64,000 nucleotides of DNA, taken from assembly GCF_900105345.1 (NCBI RefSeq), contig NZ_FNSN01000003.1:1178001-1242000 (forward strand), read 5' to 3'. Made by a program: the position numbers and the translations under genes. Numbering within the stretch: the first letter of the stretch is position 1; each line of letters starts with the position of its first letter. The notes below the pieces were generated by a model. The model made no database searches, was not told the origin of the DNA, and worked only from the letters and a program-made list of their open reading frames with translations. Source of the DNA: Arthrobacter woluwensis (GTDB lineage: Bacteria > Actinomycetota > Actinomycetes > Actinomycetales > Micrococcaceae). This document shows positions 18,025-28,553 of this stretch, in pieces.

Positions 18025-18855
18025 CTAGCGGTAGCCGGGCGCGGACGGCAGTCCGAAGTACTGCTCCAGGGTCTTGATGCCGCGGGCCTGCATGTCGCGG
18101 GCGGCTTCCGGACCGATGTACCGCAGGTGCCATGGTTCGGCGAGGTATCCCGTCACACCCTCCAGACCCATCTGGTACCGGACGATGAAACCGAACTCGT
18201 GGGCCCTCTTGGCGGCCCAGACGGCAGCCGGGGTGGACGCGAAACACGGGACGAAGGCGCAGGCGCCGCCGCTGTCTCCGATGTCGAAGGCCCAGCCGGT
18301 CTGATGCTCCGAGTAGCCGGGACGCGCCGACGCGGTGTCCGCGCTGGCGGTGCCGCGGGCGTTCGCGTACGACTGGTACAGCCCCACCTGGGTGGTGTAC
18401 GAGCGGTAGCCGCTCGCCAGGACCAGACCCACGCCGTCCTGAGAGGCGGCCGCGAACATCTTCTCGGCCGCGGTGGCGGTGGTCGCGTTCACGAGGGCCA
18501 GTTCGCCCGTGGCCGTGGCCGCGACCGCGGGGGCGCGCAGATCCTGCGGCGCGAAGTCCACGGGTTTGAGCGGCCGGTGCTTGTTCACCACGACCCACGG
18601 GCTCCGGGGGTCATCGAACGAGTGCCGCGGTCCGCGGAGCGACAGGTACGGGGCGGCCGGCGTGGGTTTCGGCGTCGGCACGGCGGAAGCGGACGGCGAC
18701 GGCGCCCGAGAACCGGAGGCGGAGACGCCGCCCGCGGCGGCCGGTGAGGCCGAGGCGGAACCCTGGGTCGGCGTCGTCGGCGAACAAGCGGCGAGGCCGA
18801 GTGCCCCGGCGCCGAGCAGGCCGGCCCGCAGAAGATCTCTCCGTCGTGGTTCCAT
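18025..18855 (-). CDS. M15-family D-alanyl-D-alanine carboxypeptidase, lipoprotein
   Basis: 276 residues. RRRDLLRAG resembles a Tat motif, and the lipobox LAAC places the lipid at Cys24. A Ser/Pro/Ala-rich spacer (to ~70) precedes the VanY/M15 domain. Family motifs are present: SGYRSYTTQ, SEHQTGWAFDIG with the His and Asp zinc ligands, and EPWHLRYIG with the third ligand and catalytic Glu. It trims the terminal D-Ala of cell-wall stem peptides at the outer membrane face. Its ATG overlaps the coaA stop (TGATG), so the two are co-transcribed. Confidence 0.9.
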   Translation of the reverse strand: MEPRRRDLLRAGLLGAGALGLAACSPTTPTQGSASASPAAAGGVSASGSRAPSPSASAVPTPKPTPAAPYLSLRGPRHSFDDPRSPWVVVNKHRPLKPVDFAPQDLRAPAVAATATGELALVNATTATAAEKMFAAASQDGVGLVLASGYRSYTTQVGLYQSYANARGTASADTASARPGYSEHQTGWAFDIGDSGGACAFVPCFASTPAAVWAAKRAHEFGFIVRYQMGLEGVTGYLAEPWHLRYIGPEAARDMQARGIKTLEQYFGLPSAPGYR

Positions 18856-19820
18856 CAGACCTTCCTGAGCAGCATGCGCCGGATCGAGTGATCCGGGTCC
18901 TTGGTCAGCACGAGCTGTGCCCGGCCCCGGGTGGGCAGCACATTGTGGACGAGGTTGGGTTCGTTGATGCGCTTCCAGATGTCCCGTGCGGTCTCCTCGG
19001 CCTCGGCGTCACTGAGGGACGCGTAGCGGTGGAAATAGGAGTCCGGCTGCGAGAAGGCCGTGGTGCGGAGCTTCCGGAAGCGGTCCACGTACCACTCCTC
19101 GATGTACTGGGTCTTCGCGTCCACATAAATGGAGAAATCGAAGAAGTCGGAGAGGGCCAGGCCGAGACGCCCGTCCTGGCGGATCTGTGCGGGCGCGAGG
19201 ACGTTCAGACCCTCCACGATCAGCACGTCCGGCCGGCGGACGACCACTTCGCGGCCCGGGACGATGTCGTACGTGACGTGCGAGTACCAGGGCGCCCGCA
19301 CCTCCTCGGCGCCGCCCTTGATGGCCGCCACGAAGCGCAGGAGGGCGCGGCGGTCGTAGGACTCCGGGAAGCCCTTGCGGTCCAGGAGCTGACGACGGCG
19401 GAGCTCGGCCAGGGGGTAGAGGAACCCGTCCGTGGTGATCAACTCGACATTGGGCGTGCCGGGCCAGCGCCGCAGCATCTCCCGGAGCACGCGGGCGATG
19501 GTGGATTTGCCCACCGCCACGGAGCCGGCGACACCGATCACGAAAGGGGTCCGCTGGGTCTGTTCCCCCAGGAACGTGGTGGTGGCGGAGTGCAGCTGAC
19601 CCGCGGCCTCGACATAGAGGTGAAGGAGCCGTGACAAGGGAAGATACACGTCCCGGACCTCGGCCATGTCCAGGGGGTCGCCGAGGCCGCGCAGGCGGTC
19701 CAGGTCCTCCTGATTGAGGGGCTGCTCCATCTGAGCGGCCAACCGCGACCAGGTCTGACGGTCCAGCTCCACGAAGGGGGACGCGCCGTCGCCCTGGTTG
19801 TCCATGCGGTGCAAACTCAC
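18855..19820 (-). CDS. coaA: Type I pantothenate kinase
   Basis: 321 residues. The Walker A GSVAVGKS is at 99-106, and [12 protein letters not shown] and [16 protein letters not shown] are typical of bacterial CoaA. It phosphorylates pantothenate in the first, feedback-controlled step of CoA synthesis. GTG at 19820 is preferred over ATG at 19805, because CAGAAT lies 7 nt upstream on the minus strand. It is divergent from glmS, with a 68-bp gap that carries both leaderless promoters. Confidence 0.95.
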   Translation of the reverse strand: MSLHRMDNQGDGASPFVELDRQTWSRLAAQMEQPLNQEDLDRLRGLGDPLDMAEVRDVYLPLSRLLHLYVEAAGQLHSATTTFLGEQTQRTPFVIGVAGSVAVGKSTIARVLREMLRRWPGTPNVELITTDGFLYPLAELRRRQLLDRKGFPESYDRRALLRFVAAIKGGAEEVRAPWYSHVTYDIVPGREVVVRRPDVLIVEGLNVLAPAQIRQDGRLGLALSDFFDFSIYVDAKTQYIEEWYVDRFRKLRTTAFSQPDSYFHRYASLSDAEAEETARDIWKRINEPNLVHNVLPTRGRAQLVLTKDPDHSIRRMLLRKV

Positions 19821-19827
19821 CTAAGAG

Positions 19828-19833
19828 ATTCTG
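19828..19833 (-). promoter_or_regulatory. -10 element of leaderless coaA
   Basis: CAGAAT on the minus strand, 7 nt before GTG 19820. Confidence 0.45.
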
Positions 19834-19875
19834 CCCGCAGGCGGGGCCAGAATGAAATGCACACGCCCGGGCCGG

Positions 19876-19881
19876 TAGGCT
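19876..19881 (+). promoter_or_regulatory. -10 element of leaderless glmS
   Basis: TAGGCT, 7 nt, then the glmS ATG at 19889. The start is fixed by chemistry, since GlmS must begin Met-Cys. Confidence 0.6.
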
Positions 19882-19888
19882 TGTGCGC

Positions 19889-21793
19889 ATGTGTGGAATT
19901 GTGGGATACACCGGCCGGTCCGCCGCTGCCGAGGAAGCGGAGCGCTCAGCCCTTGGCGTGGTTCTGGAAGGCCTCCGTCGTCTTGAATACCGTGGATACG
20001 ACTCCGCGGGTGTCGCAGTGCTCGAAGAAGGCGGTGTCGCAGCCCGGAAGAAGTCCGGCAAGCTGGCCAACCTCCTGAGCGAGCTGGAAGCGCACCCGCT
20101 GCCGGAATCCCTGACCGGGATCGGGCACACCCGGTGGGCGACCCACGGCGGCCCGACCGACCAGAACGCGCATCCGCACCTGGCCGACGGTGGCAAGCTG
20201 GCGCTCATCCACAACGGCATCATCGAGAACTACTCCGAGATCAAGCAGGAACTGCTCGCCCAGGGCGTCGAGTTCCTCTCTCAGACGGACACCGAGGTGG
20301 CCGCTGCGCTGCTCGGCCAGCTCTACCGCAAACTCTCGGAAGGCGCGATGGCCGGCGACTCCGGCACCGCCATCCTGACCGAGGCCATGCGCCAGGCCTG
20401 CCAGCGCTTCGAGGGCGCGTTCACCCTGCTGGCCATCCACGCCGACGCCCCCGAGGCCGTCGTCGCGGCCCGCCGCAACTCCCCGCTGGTCGTCGGCCTG
20501 GGCGACGGCGAGAACTTCCTCGGTTCCGACGTGTCCGGTTTCATCGACTACACGCGCCGCGCGGTCGAGCTGGGTCAGGACCAGATCGTCACGATCACCC
20601 CGGACACCGTGGAGATCACCGACTTCTTCGGGAACCCGGCCGAGGGCCGTGAGTATCACGTGGACTGGGACCCGGCATCCGCCGAGAAGGACGGCTACCC
20701 GTCCTTCATGGAGAAGGAGATCCACGACCAGCCTGAGGCCGTGGCCAACACCCTCCTGGGCCGTTCCGACTCCCACGGCAACCTGACGCTCGACGAGGTC
20801 CGCATCGACCCCGAGCTGCTCAAGTCCGTCAACAAGATCATCGTGCTGGCCTGCGGCACCTCCGCGTACGCCGGCCAGGTGGCCAAGTACGCGATCGAGC
20901 ACTGGTGCCGCATCCCCACCGAGGTGGAGCTGAGCCACGAGTTCCGCTACCGCGATCCGATCGTGGACGAGAACACCCTGATCGTCTCCATCTCCCAGTC
21001 GGGCGAGACCATGGACACCCTCATGGCCGTCCGGTACGCCCGAGAGCAGGGCGCCAAGACCGTGGCGATCTGCAACACCAACGGCTCCACCATCCCGCGC
21101 GAATCCGACGCCGTGCTCTACACGCACGCCGGCCCGGAGATCGCCGTCGCCTCCACCAAGGCGTTCCTGGCGCAGATCACCGCCGCCTACCTGCTGGGCC
21201 TTTATCTGGCACAGCTGCGCGGTAACAAGTTCAAGGGCGAGATCAAGGACATCCTGTCCGACCTCGGCAAGATCCCGGCCAAGATCTCCGCGATCCTCGA
21301 GCGTGAAGAGGACATCAAGTCCCTGGGCCGCGACATGGCCGAGGCCAAGTCCGTCCTGTTCCTGGGCCGCCACGTGGGCTTCCCGGTCGCCATGGAGGGC
21401 GCGCTCAAGCTCAAGGAGCTCGCCTACATCCACGCCGAGGGCTTCGCCGCCGGCGAGCTCAAGCACGGCCCGATCGCGCTGATCGAGGAAGGCCAGCCGG
21501 TCTTCGTGGTGGTGCCGTCCCCGCGCGGCCGCGACTCGCTGCACTCCAAGGTGGTCTCCAACATCCAGGAAGTCCGCGCCCGCGGCGCCCGCACCATCGT
21601 GATCGCCGAGGAAGGCGACACGGACGTGGTGGACTACGCCGAGCACGTCTTCTACGTGCCGGAGACGCCGCCGCTGCTGGCTCCGCTCCTGACCACGGTG
21701 CCGCTGCAGCTCTTCGCCGCCGCTCTCGCCGAGGCGAAGGGCTACGACGTGGATCAGCCGCGTAACCTCGCCAAGAGCGTGACCGTAGAATAA
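19889..21793 (+). CDS. glmS: Glutamine--fructose-6-phosphate aminotransferase (isomerizing)
   Basis: 634 residues. The N-terminal class II glutaminase domain starts MCGIVGYTG; Cys2 becomes the nucleophile after Met removal, which fixes the start at 19889 rather than at GTG 19883. Two SIS isomerase domains follow, with [18 protein letters not shown] and a conserved C-terminus NLAKSVTVE. It makes glucosamine-6-phosphate, the substrate of GlmM. Its stop codon overlaps the acpS -10 element. Confidence 0.98.
   Translation: MCGIVGYTGRSAAAEEAERSALGVVLEGLRRLEYRGYDSAGVAVLEEGGVAARKKSGKLANLLSELEAHPLPESLTGIGHTRWATHGGPTDQNAHPHLADGGKLALIHNGIIENYSEIKQELLAQGVEFLSQTDTEVAAALLGQLYRKLSEGAMAGDSGTAILTEAMRQACQRFEGAFTLLAIHADAPEAVVAARRNSPLVVGLGDGENFLGSDVSGFIDYTRRAVELGQDQIVTITPDTVEITDFFGNPAEGREYHVDWDPASAEKDGYPSFMEKEIHDQPEAVANTLLGRSDSHGNLTLDEVRIDPELLKSVNKIIVLACGTSAYAGQVAKYAIEHWCRIPTEVELSHEFRYRDPIVDENTLIVSISQSGETMDTLMAVRYAREQGAKTVAICNTNGSTIPRESDAVLYTHAGPEIAVASTKAFLAQITAAYLLGLYLAQLRGNKFKGEIKDILSDLGKIPAKISAILEREEDIKSLGRDMAEAKSVLFLGRHVGFPVAMEGALKLKELAYIHAEGFAAGELKHGPIALIEEGQPVFVVVPSPRGRDSLHSKVVSNIQEVRARGARTIVIAEEGDTDVVDYAEHVFYVPETPPLLAPLLTTVPLQLFAAALAEAKGYDVDQPRNLAKSVTVE
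21786..21791 (+). promoter_or_regulatory. -10 element of leaderless acpS inside the glmS 3' end
   Basis: TAGAAT spans the last glmS codons and the first base of its TAA stop. The acpS ATG follows after 7 nt. Confidence 0.5.
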
Positions 21794-21798
21794 GCGCC

Positions 21799-22146
21799 AT
21801 GATTGTTGGAATCGGCGTTGACGTGGTGGACATCGAGCGTTTCAAGCGGCAGCTGGAGGGCACTCCGGCGCTGCGGGACCGGCTCTTCGTCCCCGCCGAG
21901 CGCGAACTGAACGACCGCTCTCTGGCTGCGCGTTTCGCCGCCAAGGAGGCGGTGGCGAAGGTTCTGGGCGCTCCGGCGGGCATGAACTGGCAGGACTGCT
22001 GGATCGGTCTCTCCTCGGAAGGGCCCAGCATTCAGGTCAAGGGCACGGTCAAGGCCGTGGCCGATTCCAAGGGCATCAAGCACTGGCACCTGTCGATGAG
22101 CCATGACGGTGGGATCGCCACCGCCATGGTCGTGGCGGAACGCTAG
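21799..22146 (+). CDS. acpS: Holo-[acyl-carrier-protein] synthase
   Basis: 115 residues. [12 protein letters not shown] carries the Mg ligand Asp8, and [10 protein letters not shown] carries Glu50. It transfers 4'-phosphopantetheine from CoA to acyl carrier protein, which ties it to coaA nearby. It starts 5 nt after the glmS stop, and a -10 element suggests separate leaderless transcription in addition to read-through. Confidence 0.95.
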   Translation: MIVGIGVDVVDIERFKRQLEGTPALRDRLFVPAERELNDRSLAARFAAKEAVAKVLGAPAGMNWQDCWIGLSSEGPSIQVKGTVKAVADSKGIKHWHLSMSHDGGIATAMVVAER

Positions 22147-22160
22147 ACGACGAGCAGGAC

Positions 22161-23756
22161 ATGATCGGCGCTCATTCCGCGGATCAGGTGCGGGCCGCTG
22201 AGCGGCCCGCCCTGGACGCCGGGATGGGCGCCGAACTCATGCGCAGGGCGTCTTACGGACTGGCTCTGACGATCACCCGGGAACTCCGGGCCCGGCGCGG
22301 GCGGGTCTACGGAGCCCGCGTGACCGGACTGATCGGCAAGGGGAACAACGGGGGCGACGGGCTCTGGGCCCTGGCGTTCCTGGCCCGCCGCGGCGTGGCC
22401 GTCACGGCCGTCCTCGTGGACACGACGGCCCATGCCGAGGGTCTCGCCGCGCTGCTGGCCGCGGGAGGCCGTGCGGTGCGCCTGGCGCCGGATGGTTCCG
22501 TGCCTGGCGGTTCCACGGACGACGGCGCGGCCCGGCTGCCGCTGTGCACGCTCACTGAGGCGCGGGACGAGTGCGTCCGGGCGGACGTCCTGATCGACGC
22601 GATCCTGGGCACGGGCGCACGCGGCGGACTCCGGGGCGCTGCCGCGGGACTGGTCGAACTCCTGCTCCGTGAGCGCTCCGAGGGCCGCGGCCTTCCACAC
22701 GTCGTGGCGTGCGACATCCCCAGCGGCGTCGATCCGACGACGGGCGAAGTGACCGGTCCGGTGCTCCCGGTCGAGAGCACCGTCACGTTCGCCGCCGCCA
22801 AGACCGGGCTGTTCCTTCCGCCGGGAGCGGCGTCCGCGGGCCGGGTGGAAGTCATTCCGATCGGCGTGGAGGACCGTCTCGGGGAGCCGGTCGTGCGGCG
22901 GATGGGTGCGGAGGACGTCTCGCGTCTTCTGCCGCGGCCCGCGGCCGAGGGCCACAAGTACACCCGGGGCGTCCTCGGCGTGGTGGCCGGCTCGGAGGAA
23001 TACCCCGGCGCCGCCCTCCTGGCCTGCGCGGGTGCGCTGTCGGCCGGGGCCGGCATGGTCCGCTATTTCGGCCCGCCCTCGGTGGCGGCCCTGATCAACG
23101 CCGCGCTGCCGGAGGTCGTCTGTCACACCGGGCCCGAACTGCAGGGCCGGGTTCAGGCCTGGGTCCTCGGCTCCGGGGTGTCCGGCGAGGAACAGCTGGA
23201 CCGCTGCCGACAGGCCCTGAGCCTGGGCCAGCCCGCCGTCGTGGACGCCGGAGCGCTGGACCTCGTGGGGGAGCGGGCCGTGGACCGTCCGGAGCTCATC
23301 CTCACCCCGCACGCCGGGGAACTCGCCCGGCTCCTGACCCGTCTGGGGACGGAGTGCGACCGCGCAGAGGTCGAAGCGACCGCCGGGGCCTCCCTGCGGG
23401 AGGCGGTCCGGCTCACCGGGACGACCATCCTGCTGAAGGGGCCGCACACCCTGTGCCACGAGCCCGGCGGGATCCTCTTCTCTCAGGCCGACGGCACACC
23501 GTGGCTCGCGACGGCGGGCAGCGGGGACGTCCTGGCCGGAGTCCTCGGCGCGCTGCTCGCGCAAGGCGGCGTGGCGCCGTCGTCGGTCGGGGAGATGGGC
23601 GACGCCGGACACTGGGCGGCCACCGCCGCTCTGGCCGCCGCGGTGCACGGCAGAGCGGGGCGGATCGCGTCGGGCGAGGCCGATGGCGGGCGCGGCCATC
23701 CGATCAGCGCGCGGGACATCGCCCACGCCGTACGCTTCGTGTGGGATGCTCCATGA
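22161..23756 (+). CDS. nnr: Bifunctional NAD(P)HX epimerase / ADP-dependent NAD(P)HX dehydratase
   Basis: 531 residues with two domains. The N-terminal YjeF epimerase domain (about 1-220) has GLIGKGNNGGDGLWALAFLA and CDIPSGVDPTTGEV. The C-terminal ribokinase-fold dehydratase (about 250-531) has HKYTRGVLGVVAG, LTPHAGELARLL, LLKGPHTL and ATAGSGDVLAGVLGALLAQG. Together they repair hydrated NADH and NADPH. It starts 14 nt after acpS, a common neighbour, with AGCAGG before the ATG. Confidence 0.95.
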   Translation: MIGAHSADQVRAAERPALDAGMGAELMRRASYGLALTITRELRARRGRVYGARVTGLIGKGNNGGDGLWALAFLARRGVAVTAVLVDTTAHAEGLAALLAAGGRAVRLAPDGSVPGGSTDDGAARLPLCTLTEARDECVRADVLIDAILGTGARGGLRGAAAGLVELLLRERSEGRGLPHVVACDIPSGVDPTTGEVTGPVLPVESTVTFAAAKTGLFLPPGAASAGRVEVIPIGVEDRLGEPVVRRMGAEDVSRLLPRPAAEGHKYTRGVLGVVAGSEEYPGAALLACAGALSAGAGMVRYFGPPSVAALINAALPEVVCHTGPELQGRVQAWVLGSGVSGEEQLDRCRQALSLGQPAVVDAGALDLVGERAVDRPELILTPHAGELARLLTRLGTECDRAEVEATAGASLREAVRLTGTTILLKGPHTLCHEPGGILFSQADGTPWLATAGSGDVLAGVLGALLAQGGVAPSSVGEMGDAGHWAATAALAAAVHGRAGRIASGEADGGRGHPISARDIAHAVRFVWDAP

Positions 23757-23840
23757 CGTCCGCGTAGCGGAATCGACATCTGAGTGCACTAAGGTGAGCC
23801 CGCAGGGGCACCGGGACTATCGCCTGAGGAGGCACACCGC

Positions 23841-25961
23841 GTGGAGAATGTGAATCAGCAAGTCTGGCCGGGCAAGGCGTATCCGCTCGGGGCGACGTAT
23901 GACGGCGCAGGCACCAATTTCGCGCTCTTCAGCGAACGCGCCGAGGCCGTGGAACTGTGCCTCGTGGACGACGACGGCAGCGAGCAGCGCATCCCGCTCA
24001 CCGAGGTGGACGGTTACGTGTGGCACGCGTACCTGCCGGCCGTGCGTCCCGGCCAGAAGTACGGGTACCGGGTGTCCGGCCCGTACGAGCCCGAGCACGG
24101 CAACCGCTTCAACCCGAACAAGTTGCTCCTGGACCCCTACGCGAAGGCCGTGGCCGGACAGGTCGACTGGGATCCGGCCGTGTTCAGCTACGACCACGAG
24201 GACCCCACGCAGCGCAACGATGACGACTCGGCGCCGCATGTGATGCTGGGCGTGGTCATCAACCCGTTCTTCGACTGGGCGGGCGACCAGCAGCCGGGCA
24301 TCCCGTACCACCAGAGCGTCATCTACGAGGCGCACGTCAAGGGCCTGACCCAGCTCCACCCCGACGTCCCGGAGGACCAGCGAGGCAGCTACGCGGGCAT
24401 CGCGCACCCCTCGGTGATCAAGCACCTGCAGGAGCTCGGGGTCACGGCGATCGAGCTCATGCCCGTGCACCAGTTCGTCAACGACTCGGTGCTGCAGGAC
24501 AAGGGCCTCTCCAACTACTGGGGCTACAACACGATCGGCTTCTTCGCGCCCCACAACAAGTACTCCTCCACGGGGGAGCAGGGCGAGCAGGTCCAGGAGT
24601 TCAAGGCCATGGTGCGGGACCTGCACCGGGCCGGCATCGAGGTCATCCTGGACGTGGTCTACAACCACACCGCGGAGGGCAACCACCTGGGTCCGACGCT
24701 GTCCTTCCGGGGCATCGACAACGCCGCGTACTACCGCCTGACCGATGACGATCCCCAGTACTACATGGATTACACGGGGACGGGGAACTCCCTCAACGCC
24801 CGGAATCCGCATTCGCTGCAGCTCATCATGGACTCGCTGCGGTACTGGGTGACCGAGATGCATGTGGACGGCTTCCGCTTCGACTTGGCGGCCACCCTGG
24901 CCCGTGAGTTCTACGACGTGGACAAGCTGTCGTCCTTCTTCGAACTCGTGCAGCAGGATCCGGTGGTGTCCCGCGTCAAGCTCATCGCGGAACCGTGGGA
25001 TGTGGGGCCGGGCGGCTACCAAGTGGGCAACTTCCCGCCGCAGTGGACCGAATGGAACGGCAAGTACCGGGATACGGTCCGCGACTTCTGGCGCGGCGAG
25101 CCGGCCGCTCTGGGCGAGTTCGCCTCGCGCCTGACAGGTTCGGCGGATCTGTACGAGCACTCCGGGCGGCGTCCGGTGGCCTCGATCAACTTCGTCACGG
25201 CCCACGACGGGTTCACCCTGCGCGACCTCGTGTCCTACAACGAGAAGCACAACGAGGCCAACGGCGAGGACAATCGCGACGGCGAGTCCCACAACCGGTC
25301 CTGGAACTGCGGCGTCGAAGGCCCCACCGACGATCCGGAGGTGCTGGCGCTGCGCTCGCGGCAGCAGCGGAACCTTCTGGCCTCGCTGCTGCTGTCTCAG
25401 GGCGTCCCGATGATCCTGCACGGCGACGAACTGGGCCGGACGCAGGACGGCAACAACAACGCCTACTGCCAGGACGCGCCGCTGACGTGGGTGCACTGGG
25501 ACGAGGTGGACGAGGAGCTGATCGACTTCACCGGCCGGCTGAGCAAGCTGCGGCAGGAGCACCCGGTGTTCCGGCGCCGTCGCTTCTTCGACGGGCGCCC
25601 GGCCGAGACCTCGGAGGGTGAGTGGCTGCCCGACGTCGTCTGGCTCGATTCGGACGGCACGCCCATGACGGACGAGGACTGGAACAACGGCTTCGCCCGG
25701 ACGCTCGCCATGTTCCTCAACGGCGGGGCCATCCAGGCGCCGGGGGAGCGCGGCGAAGAGATCCTCGACGACGACTTCATCCTCTGCTTCAACGCCCACG
25801 ACGACGAGGTGGAGTTCACCCTCCCCGCCGAGAACTACTCCGCATCCTGGACGCCCGTGCTGGACACCTCGGACCGGGAGCTCAAGGGGTCGCTCGCGGC
25901 GCGGTCGAAGGTCGCGGTGCCGGCCAAGTCCATGCTCGTGCTGCAGGGCTGGCGAGGGTAG
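23841..25961 (+). CDS. glgX: Glycogen debranching enzyme GlgX (isoamylase type)
   Basis: 706 residues. A CBM48 N-terminal domain (YPLGATYDGAGTNFALFSE) is followed by a GH13 barrel. Catalytic motifs are DVVYNHTAEG, DGFRFDLAATL with the nucleophile Asp, the IAEPWDVGPGGYQVGNF acid/base Glu, and FVTAHDGFTLRDLV. It cleaves alpha-1,6 branches of glycogen or limit dextrin in the cytoplasm. GTG start with GAGGAGG upstream. It is monocistronic, closed by a hairpin. Confidence 0.95.
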   Translation: MENVNQQVWPGKAYPLGATYDGAGTNFALFSERAEAVELCLVDDDGSEQRIPLTEVDGYVWHAYLPAVRPGQKYGYRVSGPYEPEHGNRFNPNKLLLDPYAKAVAGQVDWDPAVFSYDHEDPTQRNDDDSAPHVMLGVVINPFFDWAGDQQPGIPYHQSVIYEAHVKGLTQLHPDVPEDQRGSYAGIAHPSVIKHLQELGVTAIELMPVHQFVNDSVLQDKGLSNYWGYNTIGFFAPHNKYSSTGEQGEQVQEFKAMVRDLHRAGIEVILDVVYNHTAEGNHLGPTLSFRGIDNAAYYRLTDDDPQYYMDYTGTGNSLNARNPHSLQLIMDSLRYWVTEMHVDGFRFDLAATLAREFYDVDKLSSFFELVQQDPVVSRVKLIAEPWDVGPGGYQVGNFPPQWTEWNGKYRDTVRDFWRGEPAALGEFASRLTGSADLYEHSGRRPVASINFVTAHDGFTLRDLVSYNEKHNEANGEDNRDGESHNRSWNCGVEGPTDDPEVLALRSRQQRNLLASLLLSQGVPMILHGDELGRTQDGNNNAYCQDAPLTWVHWDEVDEELIDFTGRLSKLRQEHPVFRRRRFFDGRPAETSEGEWLPDVVWLDSDGTPMTDEDWNNGFARTLAMFLNGGAIQAPGERGEEILDDDFILCFNAHDDEVEFTLPAENYSASWTPVLDTSDRELKGSLAARSKVAVPAKSMLVLQGWRG

Positions 25962-25973
25962 GGCTGTCTGAGG

Positions 25974-26014
25974 GCACACGGGGCAGGGTTGCAGTGCGAC
26001 CCCGCCCCGTGTGC
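25974..26014 (+). terminator. Hairpin terminator after glgX
   Basis: A 16-bp stem with one mismatch (25974-25989 with 25999-26014), 12 nt past the glgX stop. Confidence 0.65.
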
Positions 26015-26076
26015 ACCGGGTTTCACTCTGCGGGACACTCCTCGCCCCGTGGTTACTCGAGTGGCAGGATGGTGAC

Positions 26077-27129
<1,053 letters not shown>

Positions 27130-27141
27130 CCACCCGCACAG

Positions 27142-27183
27142 GCGAGCGACGACGGCGGCCGCCCGGCCGCCGTCGTCGCTCGC
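27142..27183 (+). terminator. Hairpin terminator after the aldo/keto reductase gene
   Basis: Perfect 19-bp stem (27142-27160 with 27165-27183) with a GCCC loop. Its core contains the recurrent CGACGACGGC sequence. Confidence 0.75.
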
Positions 27184-27265
27184 GTTCGGGAGCCGGGACT
27201 AAAAACGTGGCCCGGAGCGTTGTCAGGTGTTGCCGAGGGTTTTAGGGCCACTTCGGCGTGTTCGA

Positions 27266-27271
27266 TAGACT
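27266..27271 (+). promoter_or_regulatory. Candidate -10 element of ino1
   Basis: TAGACT, about 93 nt upstream of the ino1 start. Unlike most promoters here it would give a leader of about 85 nt, ending in AAGGAG. Confidence 0.35.
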
Positions 27272-27364
27272 GCATGAGCGCCTGAGGCATCGCCGCCGGG
27301 CGCTCGCTGCCGCTCCCCGGCCCCGGGTGGAGCCCGCAGTTCACGTATTTGACTAAGGAGTTCC

Positions 27365-28450
27365 GTGCCGTCACACCCCATTCGCGTTGCCATTGTTGGC
27401 GTAGGCAACTGTGCCGCTTCCCTGGTGCAGGGCGTCGAGTACTACAAGGATGCTGATCCGAACAGCACGATTCCCGGCCTCATGCACGTGGAATTCGGGC
27501 AGTACCACGTTCGCGACGTGCAGTTCGTGGCCGCCTTCGACGTCGACTCGAAGAAGGTGGGTCTTGACCTGGCCGACGCCATCGGCGCCAGCGAGAACAA
27601 CACGATCAAGATCGCCGACGTGCCCACCACGGGTGTGACCGTTCAGCGTGGCCACACCCTGGACGGCCTGGGCCGCTACTACCGCGAGACCATCGTGGAG
27701 GCGCCGGAGGAGCCGGTCGACGTCGTCGCCGCCCTCAAGGCCGCCGAAGTGGACGTCATGGTCTGCTACCTGCCCGTCGGCAGTGAGGAAGCCGCCAAGT
27801 TCTACGCGCAGTGCGCCATCGACGCCGGCGTGGCCTTCGTCAACGCGCTGCCCGTCTTCATCGCCGGCACCCCGGAGTGGGCCGCGAAGTTCGAGGCAGC
27901 CAAGCTCCCGATCGTCGGCGACGACATCAAGAGCCAGATCGGCGCCACCATCACGCACCGCGTCATGGCCAAGCTGTTCGAGGACCGCGGCGTGACCCTG
28001 GACCGCACGTACCAGCTGAACGTCGGCGGCAACATGGACTTCAAGAACATGCTGGAGCGTGACCGCCTCGAGTCCAAGAAGATCTCCAAGACCCAGGCTG
28101 TCACCTCCAACGTCGAGGCCGAGCTCCGCGCCGACGACGTGCACATCGGCCCGTCCGACTACGTGGCCTGGCTGGATGACCGCAAGTGGGCCTTCGTCCG
28201 TCTGGAAGGCCGCAACTTCGGCGACGCTCCGGTGTCCCTGGAGTACAAGCTCGAGGTGTGGGACTCCCCGAACTCGGCCGGCGTGATCATCGACGCGATC
28301 CGTGCCGCCAAGATCGGCCTGGACCGTGGCATCGGCGGCCCGCTGCTGTCCGCCTCCAGCTACTTCATGAAGTCCCCGCCGGAGCAGGTCAACGACTCCG
28401 CGGCACGTGAGAACGTCGAGGCGTTCATCCGGGGCGATCTGGAGCGCTGA
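27365..28450 (+). CDS. ino1: Inositol-3-phosphate synthase (actinobacterial type)
   Basis: 361 residues. The NAD-binding start [18 protein letters not shown] and the [12 protein letters not shown] motif identify the short actinobacterial Ino1. It converts glucose-6-phosphate to 1D-myo-inositol-3-phosphate, which is the acceptor for MshA (gene at 30000-31211) in mycothiol synthesis, and also feeds phosphatidylinositol. GTG start with AAGGAG 6 nt upstream. It is followed by a strong hairpin. Confidence 0.95.
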   Translation: MPSHPIRVAIVGVGNCAASLVQGVEYYKDADPNSTIPGLMHVEFGQYHVRDVQFVAAFDVDSKKVGLDLADAIGASENNTIKIADVPTTGVTVQRGHTLDGLGRYYRETIVEAPEEPVDVVAALKAAEVDVMVCYLPVGSEEAAKFYAQCAIDAGVAFVNALPVFIAGTPEWAAKFEAAKLPIVGDDIKSQIGATITHRVMAKLFEDRGVTLDRTYQLNVGGNMDFKNMLERDRLESKKISKTQAVTSNVEAELRADDVHIGPSDYVAWLDDRKWAFVRLEGRNFGDAPVSLEYKLEVWDSPNSAGVIIDAIRAAKIGLDRGIGGPLLSASSYFMKSPPEQVNDSAARENVEAFIRGDLER

Positions 28451-28472
28451 GGTTCCGGGCTCTGACCCGCAT

Positions 28473-28512
28473 ACGACGAAGGCCCCCTCCGAGCGGAGGG
28501 GGCCTTCGTCGT
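28473..28512. terminator. Bidirectional terminator between ino1 and the UDG-like gene
   Basis: Perfect 18-bp stem (28473-28490 with 28495-28512) with a GAGC loop, between convergent genes. Confidence 0.75.
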
Positions 28513-28553
28513 GCTCGGGGCTAAGGCCCGTCAGCGGGAGCCGTCGGGGCGCG

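Noticed and set aside
9009-20223. Many long antisense or shifted ORFs, for example 19946-21646 and 16088-17467 on the minus strand
   Set aside because: High GC keeps several frames open. These lie wholly over well-recognised genes and show no domains.
22143-23789. 548-codon minus-strand ORF over the NAD(P)HX repair gene
   Set aside because: Biased Arg/Gly/Ala composition, fully covered by a bifunctional gene with clear motifs.
23817-25979. 720-codon minus-strand ORF over glgX
   Set aside because: Val/Leu/His/Arg-rich shadow with no family features; glgX is certain.
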